Shown here in pieces: positions 23,211 through 34,507 of a stretch of DNA of 64,000 nt (positions within the stretch are counted from its first letter, which is position 1; each line of letters starts with the position of its first letter). Source of the DNA: Chrysolina oricalcia. Its lineage: Eukaryota > Arthropoda > Insecta > Coleoptera > Chrysomelidae. Below the pieces are notes generated by a model. It saw only the letters and a program-made list of their open reading frames with translations. It was not told the origin of the DNA and made no database searches. The DNA lies in assembly GCA_944452925.2 (NCBI GenBank), contig OX101825.2:19359371-19423370 (forward strand), written 5' to 3'. The position numbers were made by a program, and so were the translations under genes.

Positions 23211-23699
23211 TGGACAGTAGCAGAACGATTTTCGTCTTCTCGTTCATGTACTACAGAGGAATCACTTACTGGAGCGATTTACCGTTTTTTGTCCGAGGTT
23301 TTGAAAATCATTATTAAAAATAAAAATCGTTTGATTTTATGTCTAAAAAATAGTATGAATAGTTCCTCAATGAATTTCTTCCTTCTGAATTTCAAATAAA
23401 TATCACTTGCAAAAACATTTTTCTCAACTGTCTTTGATTTTATAACAAGATTTTCAGAATTTTTTGAAATTGTGAGGGGAAGTTGTAAATTCTGAAAAAA
23501 ATCGTGATTATCTTTTACTTTGACATTGATATGTTATGATATTTGAAATGGAATCTGATTAGTGGTTTTTGGGAAAACTTAAAAATACCTCTGAAAATTA
23601 GGTTTTTATTTTTTTCCTCGAAAACTGTTCATAAGATAACTCGATTTTTTTTCAGAATTTTTAACAATGCCGTTAATCTTTTCATGGGTTTATATGAAC

Positions 23700-24623
23700 C
23701 TTAATATGAGGGTTATCGAAAAAAAGTTCGAATAAAATTTGAAGGGTATTCCACTTTGAACTTTTCTAAAAATTCAAATATATTTTAGATTTGCCATTGG
23801 TGGAGAAGTGACGTCAACGGCATCTTTTTTAAAAAATTTCATTTCATTTTCAGTATCGCAGGAAAGCTTGTTTTTTCTCATTTCAGCAGCACCAAGTTTA
23901 TTTTAACTCTCTTGTAATTCACTTATCTATTGCCCAATTTGTTCAAAATTTTTCCCAATCGGAAAACGTATCCAGTTGGATATTTTAGTATGGCAATTTG
24001 ATTCAGACAGTGGCGTACGTAAGTTTTTATAAAAACATTTTTTATGTGCTACATCGACAGTTGTTTCATTAAGAAAATTTCACCTACGATGTTTGGGATA
24101 ATTTTAAATCTTAAAAACTTAAATTATTCGATTGACAAAATGATAAAAAAATTTATTGAAACAGCTGTCAATGTAGCATATAAAAAATACTTTTTTTTAT
24201 AAAAACTTACATACTCCTCTGTATGAATCAAATTGCCATATCGCTTAAAATATCTGACTGGCTATAGTCCCCGATTGAAAAATTTTTTGAACAAATTAAG
24301 CAATAGGTAGATAAGTGAATTACAAAGCTGGGCACAAAAGTAAGAAACACACTGTACCTATTGAGATAGTTTAAATAACATCAGTACTACTGAAAAGAGG
24401 AATAAACAAGCTTTTCTGCAATAGTAAACATGACATAGGGTTCCATTAAAAAAAAAAGCCGATGACATCACTTCTCCACCAATGGCACATCTAAAACTTA
24501 TTTGAATTTACAGAGAGGTGCAGAGTAACATTCATACCCTTCAACTTTCAACCGAACTTTTTTTTCGATAGCTCCCATATTAACTGAGAAAATTGGGCGT
24601 GTCCATACATTTGACAAACTCTG
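23700..24623. repeat. Foldback / long inverted-repeat element
   Basis: Left arm ~23700-24080 and right arm ~24120-24560 are inverted: GCCATTGGTGGAGAAGTGA (23790) versus TCACTTCTCCACCAATGGC (24469), and GTAATTCACTTATCTATTGC versus GCAATAGGTAGATAAGTGAA. The right end ATTTGACAAACTCTG followed by TA (24624-24625) looks like a Tc1-type terminus. The matching left terminus was not found, so the left end is truncated or decayed. No coding. Confidence 0.6.
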
Positions 24624-24626
24624 TAT

Positions 24627-24835
24627 ATGATGTGTATCAATAACAATGAATATACAATAAAAACTAATGAAATATGTACAATTTGCAACTACCTAGTTTT
24701 AGAATCCCTACAACATTTATTCTTTGTATGTCCAATGTATGAAGGAATTAGACGTTCCTTTTCTGAAACATATCAATCTCTAACTGATATCGAATCAATT
24801 AGCTATTTATATACCAAGTGCGTTATATAGATCCT
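24627..24835 (+). pseudogene. LINE C-terminal remnant (zinc-knuckle region)
   Basis: An open stretch encodes ICTICNYLVLESLQHLFFVC then PMYEGIRRSF, a C-x2-C ... H-x4-C motif that follows the reverse transcriptase/RNase H in many non-LTR elements. It begins right at the end of the foldback element, which seems to have inserted into it. A short perfect hairpin, GATCCTAACGCCC...GGGCGTTAGGATC (24831-24880), follows directly. Confidence 0.6.
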
Positions 24836-25622
24836 AACGCCCGGAGGTTAACATTCACATTCACGATGGGCGTTAGGATCTAGTAACGCTCGTGGTGCAT
24901 ACAAAATTTTATTTTTCACGAAAAAATTATCTTAAACGACGTTGTTTACTTCATAAATTTCTTCTCATAGTATTTACTGCGTTCTAGTCGGTAACTGAGC
25001 ACAAGTGAGCTTCTATGCAATTGCCATGGAAACATTGAAGAGGTTGCTAAGGGTTGTTATTTAATGAAATGACGCTGCATTTTTGTAAGAATTGACAGGC
25101 TTGTTAGTGGAGGAATCTAAAAACGGTTGTGTTCATAATAATTATGGAGATCCCACAGATTGTGACGCTCAAAGCTGAAAAAGCGTTAGGAAATTTACTG
25201 CCTGTGAAATCCAAATACTTACGCGAGAAGGAGTATGACCATTTTTTGAAATGGAAAGATGAAAACAGAGTGAATACCGTAAACTGTCTTAATGGCATAC
25301 TTCCAGGAACTGCTGAGTTTATCTCATGAAAAATATTAATATTTTTTATTTATTTTACATTATTTCAGTCTGAAAAATATAGTGCATGCAAATAGTCTAT
25401 GGACCAAATACTCACAGCTGAAATCATCATTGATTGTTAAAGAAAACATTAATATATCAGCATTCAGTCAACTGATGGCCTTTCTGAAAGTTAAATCAAA
25501 TGGATACATTCCTAAAAAATCAAAGGTGGACAAGTATTATTTTTCATAAGAAAAGCTCCAGATGATACTTTTCTGCTACATAAAGTTGTTCTGGTAATGG
25601 GCGTATTTGGAGGATTAAGACG

Positions 25623-26250
25623 TGTAACAAATGCTGTCTTTATAATTAAATAGAGCATTATCACAACTGATTCGACCGAGCGGAGTCGTTAAAACATAAT
25701 AATAATTGGGAACGTTGGGTTCTAATTTTCTAGCAACTAGGAATCATACCTAACAGCATTTAAGATTTCTAACTCACCTTACTTTTTCATTAGATGATCC
25801 CGACTTTCTATACTAGATCTGTGACTAGATGCTGGATTGAGAACTCGTTGCGGAACTCACTTTAGCACTCAAATTTACTTACTCTGTTCAACTCTACTAA
25901 TCAAAATATTTTTCTCTCAAATCAAAAGGATTTTCGTAAACTGGAATATGTGAACTTTTGAGAATAAAAAGCCAGAATGCATAACACTTATATCTATTAA
26001 CAAAACAATAAAGAATAGCAAACAAAGGTGTTAGGGACATTTCTCAAAATAATTGATTAGGCATCTTCTGATTTTAACTAATAATCTAACGTGAATGAGG
26101 CCAGACAATTTACTAATAATTTAACAAGATAAAATGCAAAAGACTCGAAATAATTCAAATACAACAAATACTAAGAGTTGATTAGAAGAATCAACTTTTT
26201 AGAGACAGGTAGAGAATATCATCTTTAAGTATATATACACATATATACAT

Positions 26251-26305
<55 letters not shown>

Positions 26306-26836
26306 TACACACATATATACATATACATATATTCAAATAATGAAAATTAATGAAATTACCTTGATTGCATTTTCTGTTGAAAAGAGTTGAATTATGAAAA
26401 TTACAATAATTTAAGAAAACTAATGAAATAACTACGCGACATGTTAACTTTAGCGAGTGAAACGAAAGACTAACCTATTTTTCGACCCTAATTTCAAAGT
26501 TGGCATGGTTCGCCCCCCTTGAGAACTATGGGTGGTCCCTGAAAATATAACAACTGGCCTCTCACAAGAACATAAACATATGCGAACTATTTGACTGTTT
26601 GTTTCTCTATTATTCTGAAATGCCCAATTTTGAGATAAATACACACACGGAAACACTTAAAAATAATCAATAACATCGTCTATTTTAAGAGGACCCTTGG
26701 TAACCATGTATTTCTGAGAATATTTACTAGAATAACATGAGTTTTCGAGGGTTTGAGAAAACATTTCAGATATTTGAATTCGGGTTTGGGTCTGATTTAA
26801 ATTATTATTTCCGGTCATAAAATTCGTTTGGTTACA
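25623..26836. mobile_element. Probable solo LTR (about 1.2 kb) inside the recombinase pseudogene
   Basis: Starts TGTAACAAATGCTG and ends TTTGGTTACA, so the ends are TG...CA with a TGTAAC/GTTACA inverted repeat. It is flanked by GACG on both sides (25619-25622, 26837-26840), a 4 bp duplication usual for Ty3/Gypsy; the longer shared string AGACGT includes end bases. Removal restores the host frame. No coding frame inside; a compound (AT/AC)n microsatellite lies at about 26222-26330. An alternative reading is a DNA transposon with a 6 bp AGACGT duplication and TIR GTAAC/GTTAC. Confidence 0.6.
26222..26332. repeat. Compound (AT/AC)n microsatellite
   Basis: TATATATACACATATATACA-type compound repeat around a pure AT core, inside the probable solo LTR. 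Confidence 0.9.
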
Positions 26837-27420
26837 GACGTAATGAAATGGTCAAGATGACAATTGATGACATTGAAGACAGAGGAGCCGTTTTACTGAT
26901 CAAGGTACCAGAAACCAAGACCTGCACTTCAAAAAGTTTCACCATTGTTGAAGAAAGCGAAATAGGAGCCTTGAACTTAGTTGAAAAGTACATTGCACTA
27001 CGACCAAAACGATGCAAATAACGTAGGTTTTTTTAACCTACAGAAATAATAAATGCATTGAGTTACCTGTAGGTGAAAATATTATAGGAAGTGTTCCTTC
27101 TATCATAGCGAAATACCTTAATTTGAAAAACCAGAAAGGTTACAACGGACATTGTCTACGCCGAAGGTCGTCACTGCTTCTTGTTCAAGGTGGTGCTTCC
27201 TTTGAAACACTAAATTTACATGGAAAATGGAAGAGTAGTACTGGAGCGGAGAATTGAAGAAAGTATCTCCTCGATGAACAAAATTGCTACAATGATAGCC
27301 CATTCCGTTTCCGAAAAAGAAAATATTAACGTTCCGAACGAAACCGAATGCACCTTGAGGAGTTCATCATATCGGACAACTCACAGAACTTCAAACACCG
27401 ATGTAGTGCTCTATTAGCCA

Positions 27421-27907
27421 GAGTAGAAAAACATAAATTTGCACGGTTTTCAAAAGTAAAAGTTTTCCTATGCTAAACAGGTTTTTTTTTATTTCGGTTA
27501 GTACCATCCGATTTGACATGACATCAAGAAAATTTGTTCAACGCTTTTCAGGGAGTTGTTTTTACAAGATCAATAAAAACGCGAAAAAAATAAATACGAC
27601 CCTGGAATTTCAACGGTTGATTTTATAATACTTTATCTCGAGTAATATGAACTTTTCTTATGATTCCTGTTGAAAAATGATGATGTGCTATCGATATAGT
27701 GCCTCATCGGTCATAAGCAGTATGTGAATCCATTAAAATTATACTATTTTTGAAAGTTTAATTTTTTTCTGCAGGAAACAAAAATTTCCGCGTTCAATTT
27801 TTTTTCAACTGTTGCTTTGTATTAGTGAGAAAAATAAAAATTGTCTGTCTTGCTTACATGGAGTTTTTTTTTAAACCAATAAAAATCTAAAAAAAAAAAC
27901 AAGTTCG
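27421..27907. other. Intergenic, nothing recognised
   Basis: AT-rich 3' flank of the recombinase pseudogene; no gene recognised. Confidence 0.4.
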
Positions 27908-28650
27908 GACCTGAAATGTATATATTTTTAAAATGCTCGTGGCCCCTCTACGCCTTCGTACCTTCTTACATTTGGACTGATCAAGAAAAGTATATTATAA
28001 ATAATACGTTTCCTGATATTTCAATCAATATAAATAAAAACTAACTTCATTACATATGAAATCTTCAACTGATCATTTTAACATCCAATTATCTGAATTT
28101 GGCCGCCCTATGCAGTACGCCTTGTTATAACAGTTGAAAAGTCCGGTTCTGGCAAAAGATGAGGATTTGACCTGAAATGTATATATTTTTAAAATGCTCG
28201 TGGCCCCTCTACGCCTTCGTACCTTCTTACATTTGGACTGATCAAGAAAAGTATATTATAAATAATACGTTTCCTGATATTTCAATCAATATAAATAAAA
28301 ACTAACTTCATTACATATGAAATCTTCAACTGATCATTTTAACATCCAATTATCTGAATTTGGCCGGTTCTGGCAAAAGATGAGGATTTGACCTGAAATG
28401 TATATATTTTTAAAATGCTCGTGGCCCCTCTACGCCTTCGTACCTTCTTACATTTGGACTGATCAAGAAAAGTATATTATAAATAATACGTTTCCTGATA
28501 TTTCAATCTATATAAATAAAAACTAACTTCATTACATATGAAATCTTCAACTGATCATTTTAACATCCAATTATCTGAATTTGGCCGCCCTATGCAGTAC
28601 GCCTTGTTATAACAGTTGAAAAGTCCGGTTCTGGCAAAAGATGAGGATTT
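27908..28650 (+). repeat. Three tandem copies of a ~261 bp unit
   Basis: Units start with GACCTGAAATGTATATATTT at 27908, 28169 and 28390 (lengths 261, 221, 261). The copies are nearly identical. The middle unit lacks 40 bp present in the others, between two CCG triplets (TTTGGCCG|GTTCTGG), as expected from a microhomology deletion. Non-coding in all frames. Confidence 0.9.
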
Positions 28651-28779
28651 TATCTCGTCTACATTTATGATCGATGTGAATTATGACTAGTAGGTATCTT
28701 GAAAGAGATAACTGAATAATATCAATTCAAATTTCCTCTTAGTGATGAGTATTCTGATAAAATTACTCGACTCAGCAAA

Positions 28780-29290
28780 TGGCAAATACTCGCTACCATC
28801 AGTACCATCGTTCCACGTCCGTTCTATCCAGCGTTTTCCCTGACCATCCGACAAGCCGCGAACCTCCGAACGGAAACAACCCAATGGCATAATAATTGGT
28901 ATTGGTAGTGGAACCTGTCCAGTGCAACCCACGCTACACCAACTCACCGGCAAATCGCGCTCGAGGAGTGAAAGTATCCACCGAACGCTCAGCCACTGCA
29001 GATCGCGGAAAATCAAGACGGCCGGTATCTCGCGCACAACGCCAACTCGTCAGAGCGGAAACTCGAAAGGGGTGAGTGAATATTTCGGGCGCATCTAGCG
29101 GGCTCTCGCTGTGACATCTCCGTGTGGGCACCGTGAACGATCGTTTGTTTTGAATGTGACAGCAGGTGCTTGTGTCGAGGGACCTCGTGTGCTCGGATTT
29201 CTCGGAATTTTCGTCGGATTTGGGAAATTGTGTTGTGATTCCAGTGGCTTAAATAGCAGCGGCGAGACTGTGGCATGTGAGTGTTGTTTT
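28780..29290 (+). promoter_or_regulatory. GC-richer promoter / 5' exon candidate
   Basis: About 500 bp with many CpG dinucleotides in an otherwise AT-rich region, containing good 5' splice-donor sequences on the plus strand: AAAGGG|GTGAGT at about 29070 and GGCAT|GTGAGT at about 29277. Open frames on both strands are short and unrecognised. This is what a promoter with a non-coding first exon and a long downstream intron would look like. No transcript evidence is available from sequence. Confidence 0.4.
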
Positions 29291-29299
29291 GTTTTGTTC

Positions 29300-31060
29300 T
29301 TTTTTATTTCGAATTCCTACCTATTCGTTTTATTTCGAGTAGAAATGTATACTGCAGCTAGAACTTTGAAGTGAGACTTTGCTGAACCAAAAACAAATCG
29401 GCTTCAGCTAAACATTCTCAAATGAGAAATGTCATAATTTTATCTCGTATCTTTACAAGCACGTGGGTTATTATTGTAATGACAGATGACTGTAACGATT
29501 ACAACTGAGCTGTCGTTAAAAATTCCGGAAATAGGTAGGTAACATGAAACAGACTTCAAAAAAGTTTGATGAGTTTTAACTTTAGTTTTTGCAGGACCCA
29601 GTTCATTATAGTTTATGAAATGAAATAGGTATAATGAAATCGGTAAATAAATAATTTATGGCTCAATGCTTTATTCTGAAACTTGTGTAACATTGGCAAT
29701 GCACTATTTTCTATCTGCACACGAAAGTCTTTTATAGTTTTTATACAGTGTGCCCCAGATCAAGCAGCAACATTTGTAGTTATTCAAAAATATTGTTTAC
29801 AATATTCTTTGGTTGTATAGGTAGGTAGGTAGGTATTCAGGAGATACTAAAATATGTCCATCTATAGCTTCTTTCCTACGGCTAACAATAGCTAACTAGG
29901 GAAAGGACAGAATTTAATGAAATATTTCAGAATGAAGGTAAGTTTAGTATGTAAAATTCCTTTAATCCGTATGATAGAATGCGGAATGCTGGAATGCCAA
30001 CCATCATTCAAAAATAGGCTCGGATCTTCGAAATTACTTGGGATATTTTGTTCAGAAGACCAAACTACGTAAGACTCATTTTTTTATAGTTTGTAGCGCC
30101 CTACTAACGGAATTTTACCGAAAATTGCAGAACGGCCTTGAATCTTGAAAACCGATCAGTTTCAAATACGAATTTTACAGTCAAAAAATGCACAAAAATC
30201 GTACCCTGTAATGAAAATACAAAATGTCGAAAATTAAACAATTGAACCTCATCCCTGTGCTAGGGGGTGACCACTCATCTGAAAATATACACGTACCTAT
30301 TGCCGAAATCCCATATGATTTCTTGAAAAATATAAGTTCGAGAGATTTCCGAGGATTTCGAACGATTTCCTATAAATCGTAACGATTTTGATCGATTTAT
30401 CTAAGAACTACTTGAAATTCTTGTAAATTTTTTAAGATATTCTATTGAGGATAATTTCAAAAAATTGGAGAATACTTATGAAAGAAGTTGGTGAATTGTA
30501 GCAAATTCCGGAAATCTCAGTGATATTCGGTATTGTGAAACTATGATGATAGTAAAACATTTCGTTTAATTTGAAATGAATTTTCTGAAAGATATTCCAA
30601 TGAAAAATCTTCAAATAAATAAGTCCTGTCAGCTGAAGCGGTTGGAGCTGAATTAGTTTATTGCAAAAAACCGTGACCTGGTCAGAATTTGAATTCTAAC
30701 CATTGGTATTTATGAATAAGACTATACCTACTTTTTTATGTTTTAATTTGAAGAGACAACAATTTAATCATACTATGATGTTTCATTGAATAGAATAATC
30801 ATGTTATTCGGAGAAGTGAACCGATAGTGGTTACTGGAGGACGATCCGAGAACCATCCGAAACACATAAAACACTTTTTCTCCGAATAACTTATACTATT
30901 TCTCCTTCGAACGTAAAAACTGCAAATTCTTGCAATATTATATCAAACTTGTAAATAGTCACTTTCAGTGCCTAGACAGAAAAACCATTTTAAGTAGGTA
31001 CTTTTGGTGCCGAAAGCAGTATTAGTACAACATGACCATTGTGATTTAATTATATCAACG
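29300..31060. other. No gene recognised (intron-like or intergenic)
   Basis: AT-rich, with a GTAGGTAGGTAGGTA tract near 29819 and one modest inverted repeat around 30800-30890 (TTATTCGGAGAA/TTCTCCGAATAA). No coding motif. Confidence 0.4.
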
Positions 31061-31799
31061 AATTGGACTATTTTGTCGCTCTTCTCGAGTTATACTTACA
31101 GGGAAAAATAAAAATTTCCATTTTAGATTTTTTTAATAAAAAAATGAAAAATGTTTTATTTTGCTATAACACCAATAAATCTTGATGCGAGGTTTCGTTT
31201 CTTCTTGGCCACCATCAAGTTAAGTTTATTTTTGAATACTGATTTGTCTCTATTATCATACAAATAAGCAAACCGTTGAAATCCAAATTCAGTGAAACAC
31301 TTGAAATTTGTACGACATTTCATATAGAGCTACTTACCAACATCTTCTGTGACAACAATTTCTAATTAGGATCCTATCGTCGTATAATATTTTCGTTAAA
31401 ACGGAAGACATTACTTATTTAGTAGGTAAGTAGGGGTTTAAAAACAAATAACTTTGAAAATTGTATTTGCACAATAAAATCTCATGATTTATTTTGTAGT
31501 AGACGAACTGTATATAGCCAGTAATAAACTTATAAAAGTAAAAATAAGCAGAAAAATAATAAATTTTAAAATAAATTTATTTTTTATTTTATTTTATATT
31601 TATTTATATGGGATAATCCCCATTACAATGTAAAATATCACAAAATGGCATTATAACAATATAAGTAAGTAGTTCTCAATAAACTGTTTTTGCAGCAAAC
31701 AATATAACAATAATTTAAAATATAAAGTTGGATAATGTTACGATACGACATTACATAAACAATCACCAACTTATATTATTCCATGATATTAAACTATCA

Positions 31800-32290
31800 T
31801 AGGAAATTCCAAATATTGTCATTCAACAACTTTAGGGTTCTTTCTAAGGGTGTAATTCCGGACAGGCGATCAGTCCATTGAGCAGCTTGCATACAAAGGT
31901 TGCTTGCATACAAAGGTCTGTATGAATTCTTGTTTGTAACAGTTCCATATCTAATTCTCGCAATAATACCGAATAGTCGTGGTTCAGTACTTGGAGGCCC
32001 ATTTTAAATTAAAACAATCTTAGAAATTTGTTTTGCTCTTTCTCAAGAGTTACACTGAGAAAATGATAAAACGGATACCAATTTAGTCACGTGTATTCTA
32101 ACCAAGTAAACCCTTTTAATGAAAAACCTGAACAATTACGTAGAATAAATCCTAATGTTTTCACACTGATTTTGTTTATGTGGTTAACAAATCTGAGCTG
32201 TTCATTATGTATGTATGATTTATCAAATTTCCTACCAACTCTTGAGAAACTAATAAAATGGCATTTATTCATATTAGGAATCAAGTTTTT
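31800..32290 (-). pseudogene. LINE reverse-transcriptase relic
   Basis: On the minus strand 32284-32100 gives NMNKCHFISFSRVGRKFDKS and VKTLGFILRNCSGF, matching the thumb region NxxKCxxxxFSR...LGFIxRNC of Jockey/CR1-like reverse transcriptases. Further along (31900-31850) KLLNGLIACPELHP matches the C-terminal KLLNGLIDCPELL block. Stop codons and shifts lie between. Confidence 0.6.
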
Positions 32291-32623
32291 TTTCTAATAT
32301 TTATTTAAATCATTTATTCATTACTTCGTTTGCACTCATCAGTACTGATATTCGTTATTTTAAAATTTTTGAAAATAAAGTTTATTTATTAATGAAATTG
32401 TATTAGCATCTTTTTGATACAATCATTTACAATATTCCAATTTTAAAAAATGGTAGTTAAAATTACCAATTAGGAAATATGTACACGAAATATTTTAATA
32501 ACAATTAGAGAAATTAATAACTTATTTTACGATGGGGTAGAATGTACCTAGTAGAAAGAAAAGTAAAAAATACAGGAATTGTATAAAAAACTAAGTAATA
32601 GTTGGAGATCTGAAAAGAGGTAA

Positions 32624-33120
32624 TAGCTATTTGTGTATTTAGAGCGCAAAGTGATTGATTGCCGTTCTCTTGCGACCCGAAGCGAAGCGCGCTAATCTTT
32701 AGAGAGCGGCAATGACACTTTGTGCCCGAAATACACACATGATTTTTTCCACAAACGCAGCTCTTAGACATAAAAACGATAGACACTTCATTCAACATGG
32801 GCACATAATATTACCTATGAGAAAATTTACATTCAGTGGTAATCCCAAATGTATAAGCTATCCAAATATTCAATAATTTTTATATCTAACAAATGAAAAA
32901 ATGGGAAAAAACTTGCATAAAGAAAAACAAATCCCGAGATCGAACTCGAAAAGAATAGGTTCGTTTTCAACAAAAGCTAGGGAGATCGAGTATTTTTTCA
33001 ATATTCTCGCTGTAGAGCGTAAAAGCTGTCACAAAATGATATTCCTCGGAAAACGTCAACTTTGCGTTGAGATCTGAAAGCGTCAAAGGCTACTTTGGTA
33101 AGCGGTAGTAGAAAAAATAT
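32624..33120 (+). repeat. Dispersed repeat, copy B (paralogue of 4610-5152)
   Basis: Same orientation and order of blocks as copy A. Copy B carries an extra segment making an inverted pair, GCAAAGTGATTGATTGCCG and CGGCAATGACACTTTGT (32645-32725), and lacks ~90 bp of the tRNA-like part. Non-coding. Confidence 0.6.
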
Positions 33121-34093
33121 TTTACGTTGTGATTTAATTTAGTATAAAAGGATAGAGAAAATGGAAATACAAAATATATAAACAACAAATAATTATCGGT
33201 ACTAAAAGAAGAGTAAAAAAAATACTTTATGCAATGTGGTATAATTTGACATGAATTTCAAAATGTTCGTATTTACACTCTGTTGAATTGACTTTTTAAA
33301 TTCATACTGAAAATGATAGGATTTCAAAAAAAATTATTATTAACAGATGTCAGTGACAGCAACATTGACCTCACAGAAAATTGATGTGTACTCTGTTAAA
33401 ATGACCTTTACCCAGACTTTATTAAAAGTCACCTTTTATTTCGTGTGGTTGTTAGGTATGACGTCAGGGTAAAGGTCAATTTAAAATAGTGTGAATATAA
33501 GAAAAAAAAAGTTATTAGTTAATCCTTAAGAGCAAACACTACCTAGGTAAAATGGGAATCCGTTTTGAGCCCACAGTTTTTGTTTCAGAATTTTTTAGTT
33601 CTTTTTGCATTACTCAATGTTTTGTGTAAATTCCGGAACATCAGTGATTTTTAGTTATGACAATTTTTAAGAAAAAAAAAATTAAATGACATAAAGAATT
33701 AAAAAAAAATTGAGAGGTTTCGGAATTCTTATGGAACCACCGAGCCCATACAAAACATAACTCTTTCATGAAATCAATGGTTTTTTGCAAGAAACGGTTT
33801 CTACGATTGGGAAATTTATATCTGATTGGCGCTGTAATCGAGAACGGACAGGTGCTGTGTTGCCAATGTTCATCGAGTTCATTTTCTTTACCCTCATTCT
33901 TGATACTTAAGTATTCCGACAAACCTTACCTGGAAGGGATAAGAAAGAAATTCGATTTTTCGGTGATGGTGTCTCTTAATTAGTTGAGTCAAATTTTTAT
34001 TCAAATTAGTGCAAATGGCCGTAAATTTTATATATTTTTTATTTTATATATCCGATATTCTGATAATTATATAAATATCATGATATTTTCAAA
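33121..34093. other. No gene recognised
   Basis: AT-rich. A small inverted pair with CTTTACCC / GGGTAAAG (33405-33475) may be a MITE relic. Overlapping short frames around 33640-33980 show no family motif. Confidence 0.35.
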
Positions 34094-34507
34094 CCCCGCT
34101 GGCACATTGTCCTAAGGGGGAAGGGGCTTGAGCTCCTAAGCCCCTTCCGGGGTTCGCCAGCATTTAATTGTATGAAATCTCACAGAACTCGTTTTTGGCA
34201 AAAACTAATATTTTCTTTACTCAGGATTTGAGAATTAAAAAAGCAATTTCTAATAAAAATTGATTCTAGAGAAATCAGCCTTGGGAACTACTGTTACATC
34301 TGCAATGCAAATTTTCAAAAAGAAAAAATTCGAATGTTCATTATGTTGTATTATCTTGTTTATCTAAGTTGTTAGGTAATGTACGTAGAATGCTGATCGT
34401 TATATTGGTTTTGATGAGATCAAATCAATTTACAAAAAACTACGACAGGACCGTAATTAGAAATTGTCACTGACCTAAAAAGCCGTAAAAATATTTAGTG
34501 TGAAATA

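Larger units (their letters stand above)
25144..27417 (+). pseudogene. Crypton-type tyrosine recombinase pseudogene, split by a probable solo LTR
   Basis: Four pieces are in order. 25144-25310: KAEKALGNLLPVKSKYLREK, the N-terminal core-binding start. 25285-25640 (shifted frames, possibly an old intron): VLMAYFQELL, SLWTKYSQLKSSL, then APDDTFLLHKVVLVMGVFGG and LRR. 26842-27018: NEMVKMTIDDIEDRGAVLLI and ALNLVEKYIALRPKRCK. 27032-27254: FLTYRNNKCIELPVGENIIG, GHCLRRRSSLLLVQGGASFE, LNLHGKWKSSTGAEN. These match insect Crypton-like recombinases (known: strand exchange by Arg-His-x-x-Arg-Tyr chemistry). The H-x-x-R and H-G-K-W motifs remain. The Tyr codon expected after GAE is destroyed by a 2-base loss that creates TGA at 27255; the C-terminal tail IEESISSMNKIATMIAHSVS continues in the new frame. 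Removing the 25623-26836 insert joins LRR to NEMVKM in frame. Confidence 0.75.

Noticed and set aside
25624..26835. Interpretation of the recombinase interruption as an intron
   Set aside because: A GT...AG reading is possible, but splicing at those sites does not restore LRR-NEM, whereas removing a block with one copy of the flanking repeat does.
28687..29276. Minus-strand frames of 65-116 codons in the GC-rich patch
   Set aside because: GC-rich DNA lowers stop frequency; no motif. The patch is better explained as promoter or non-coding exon.
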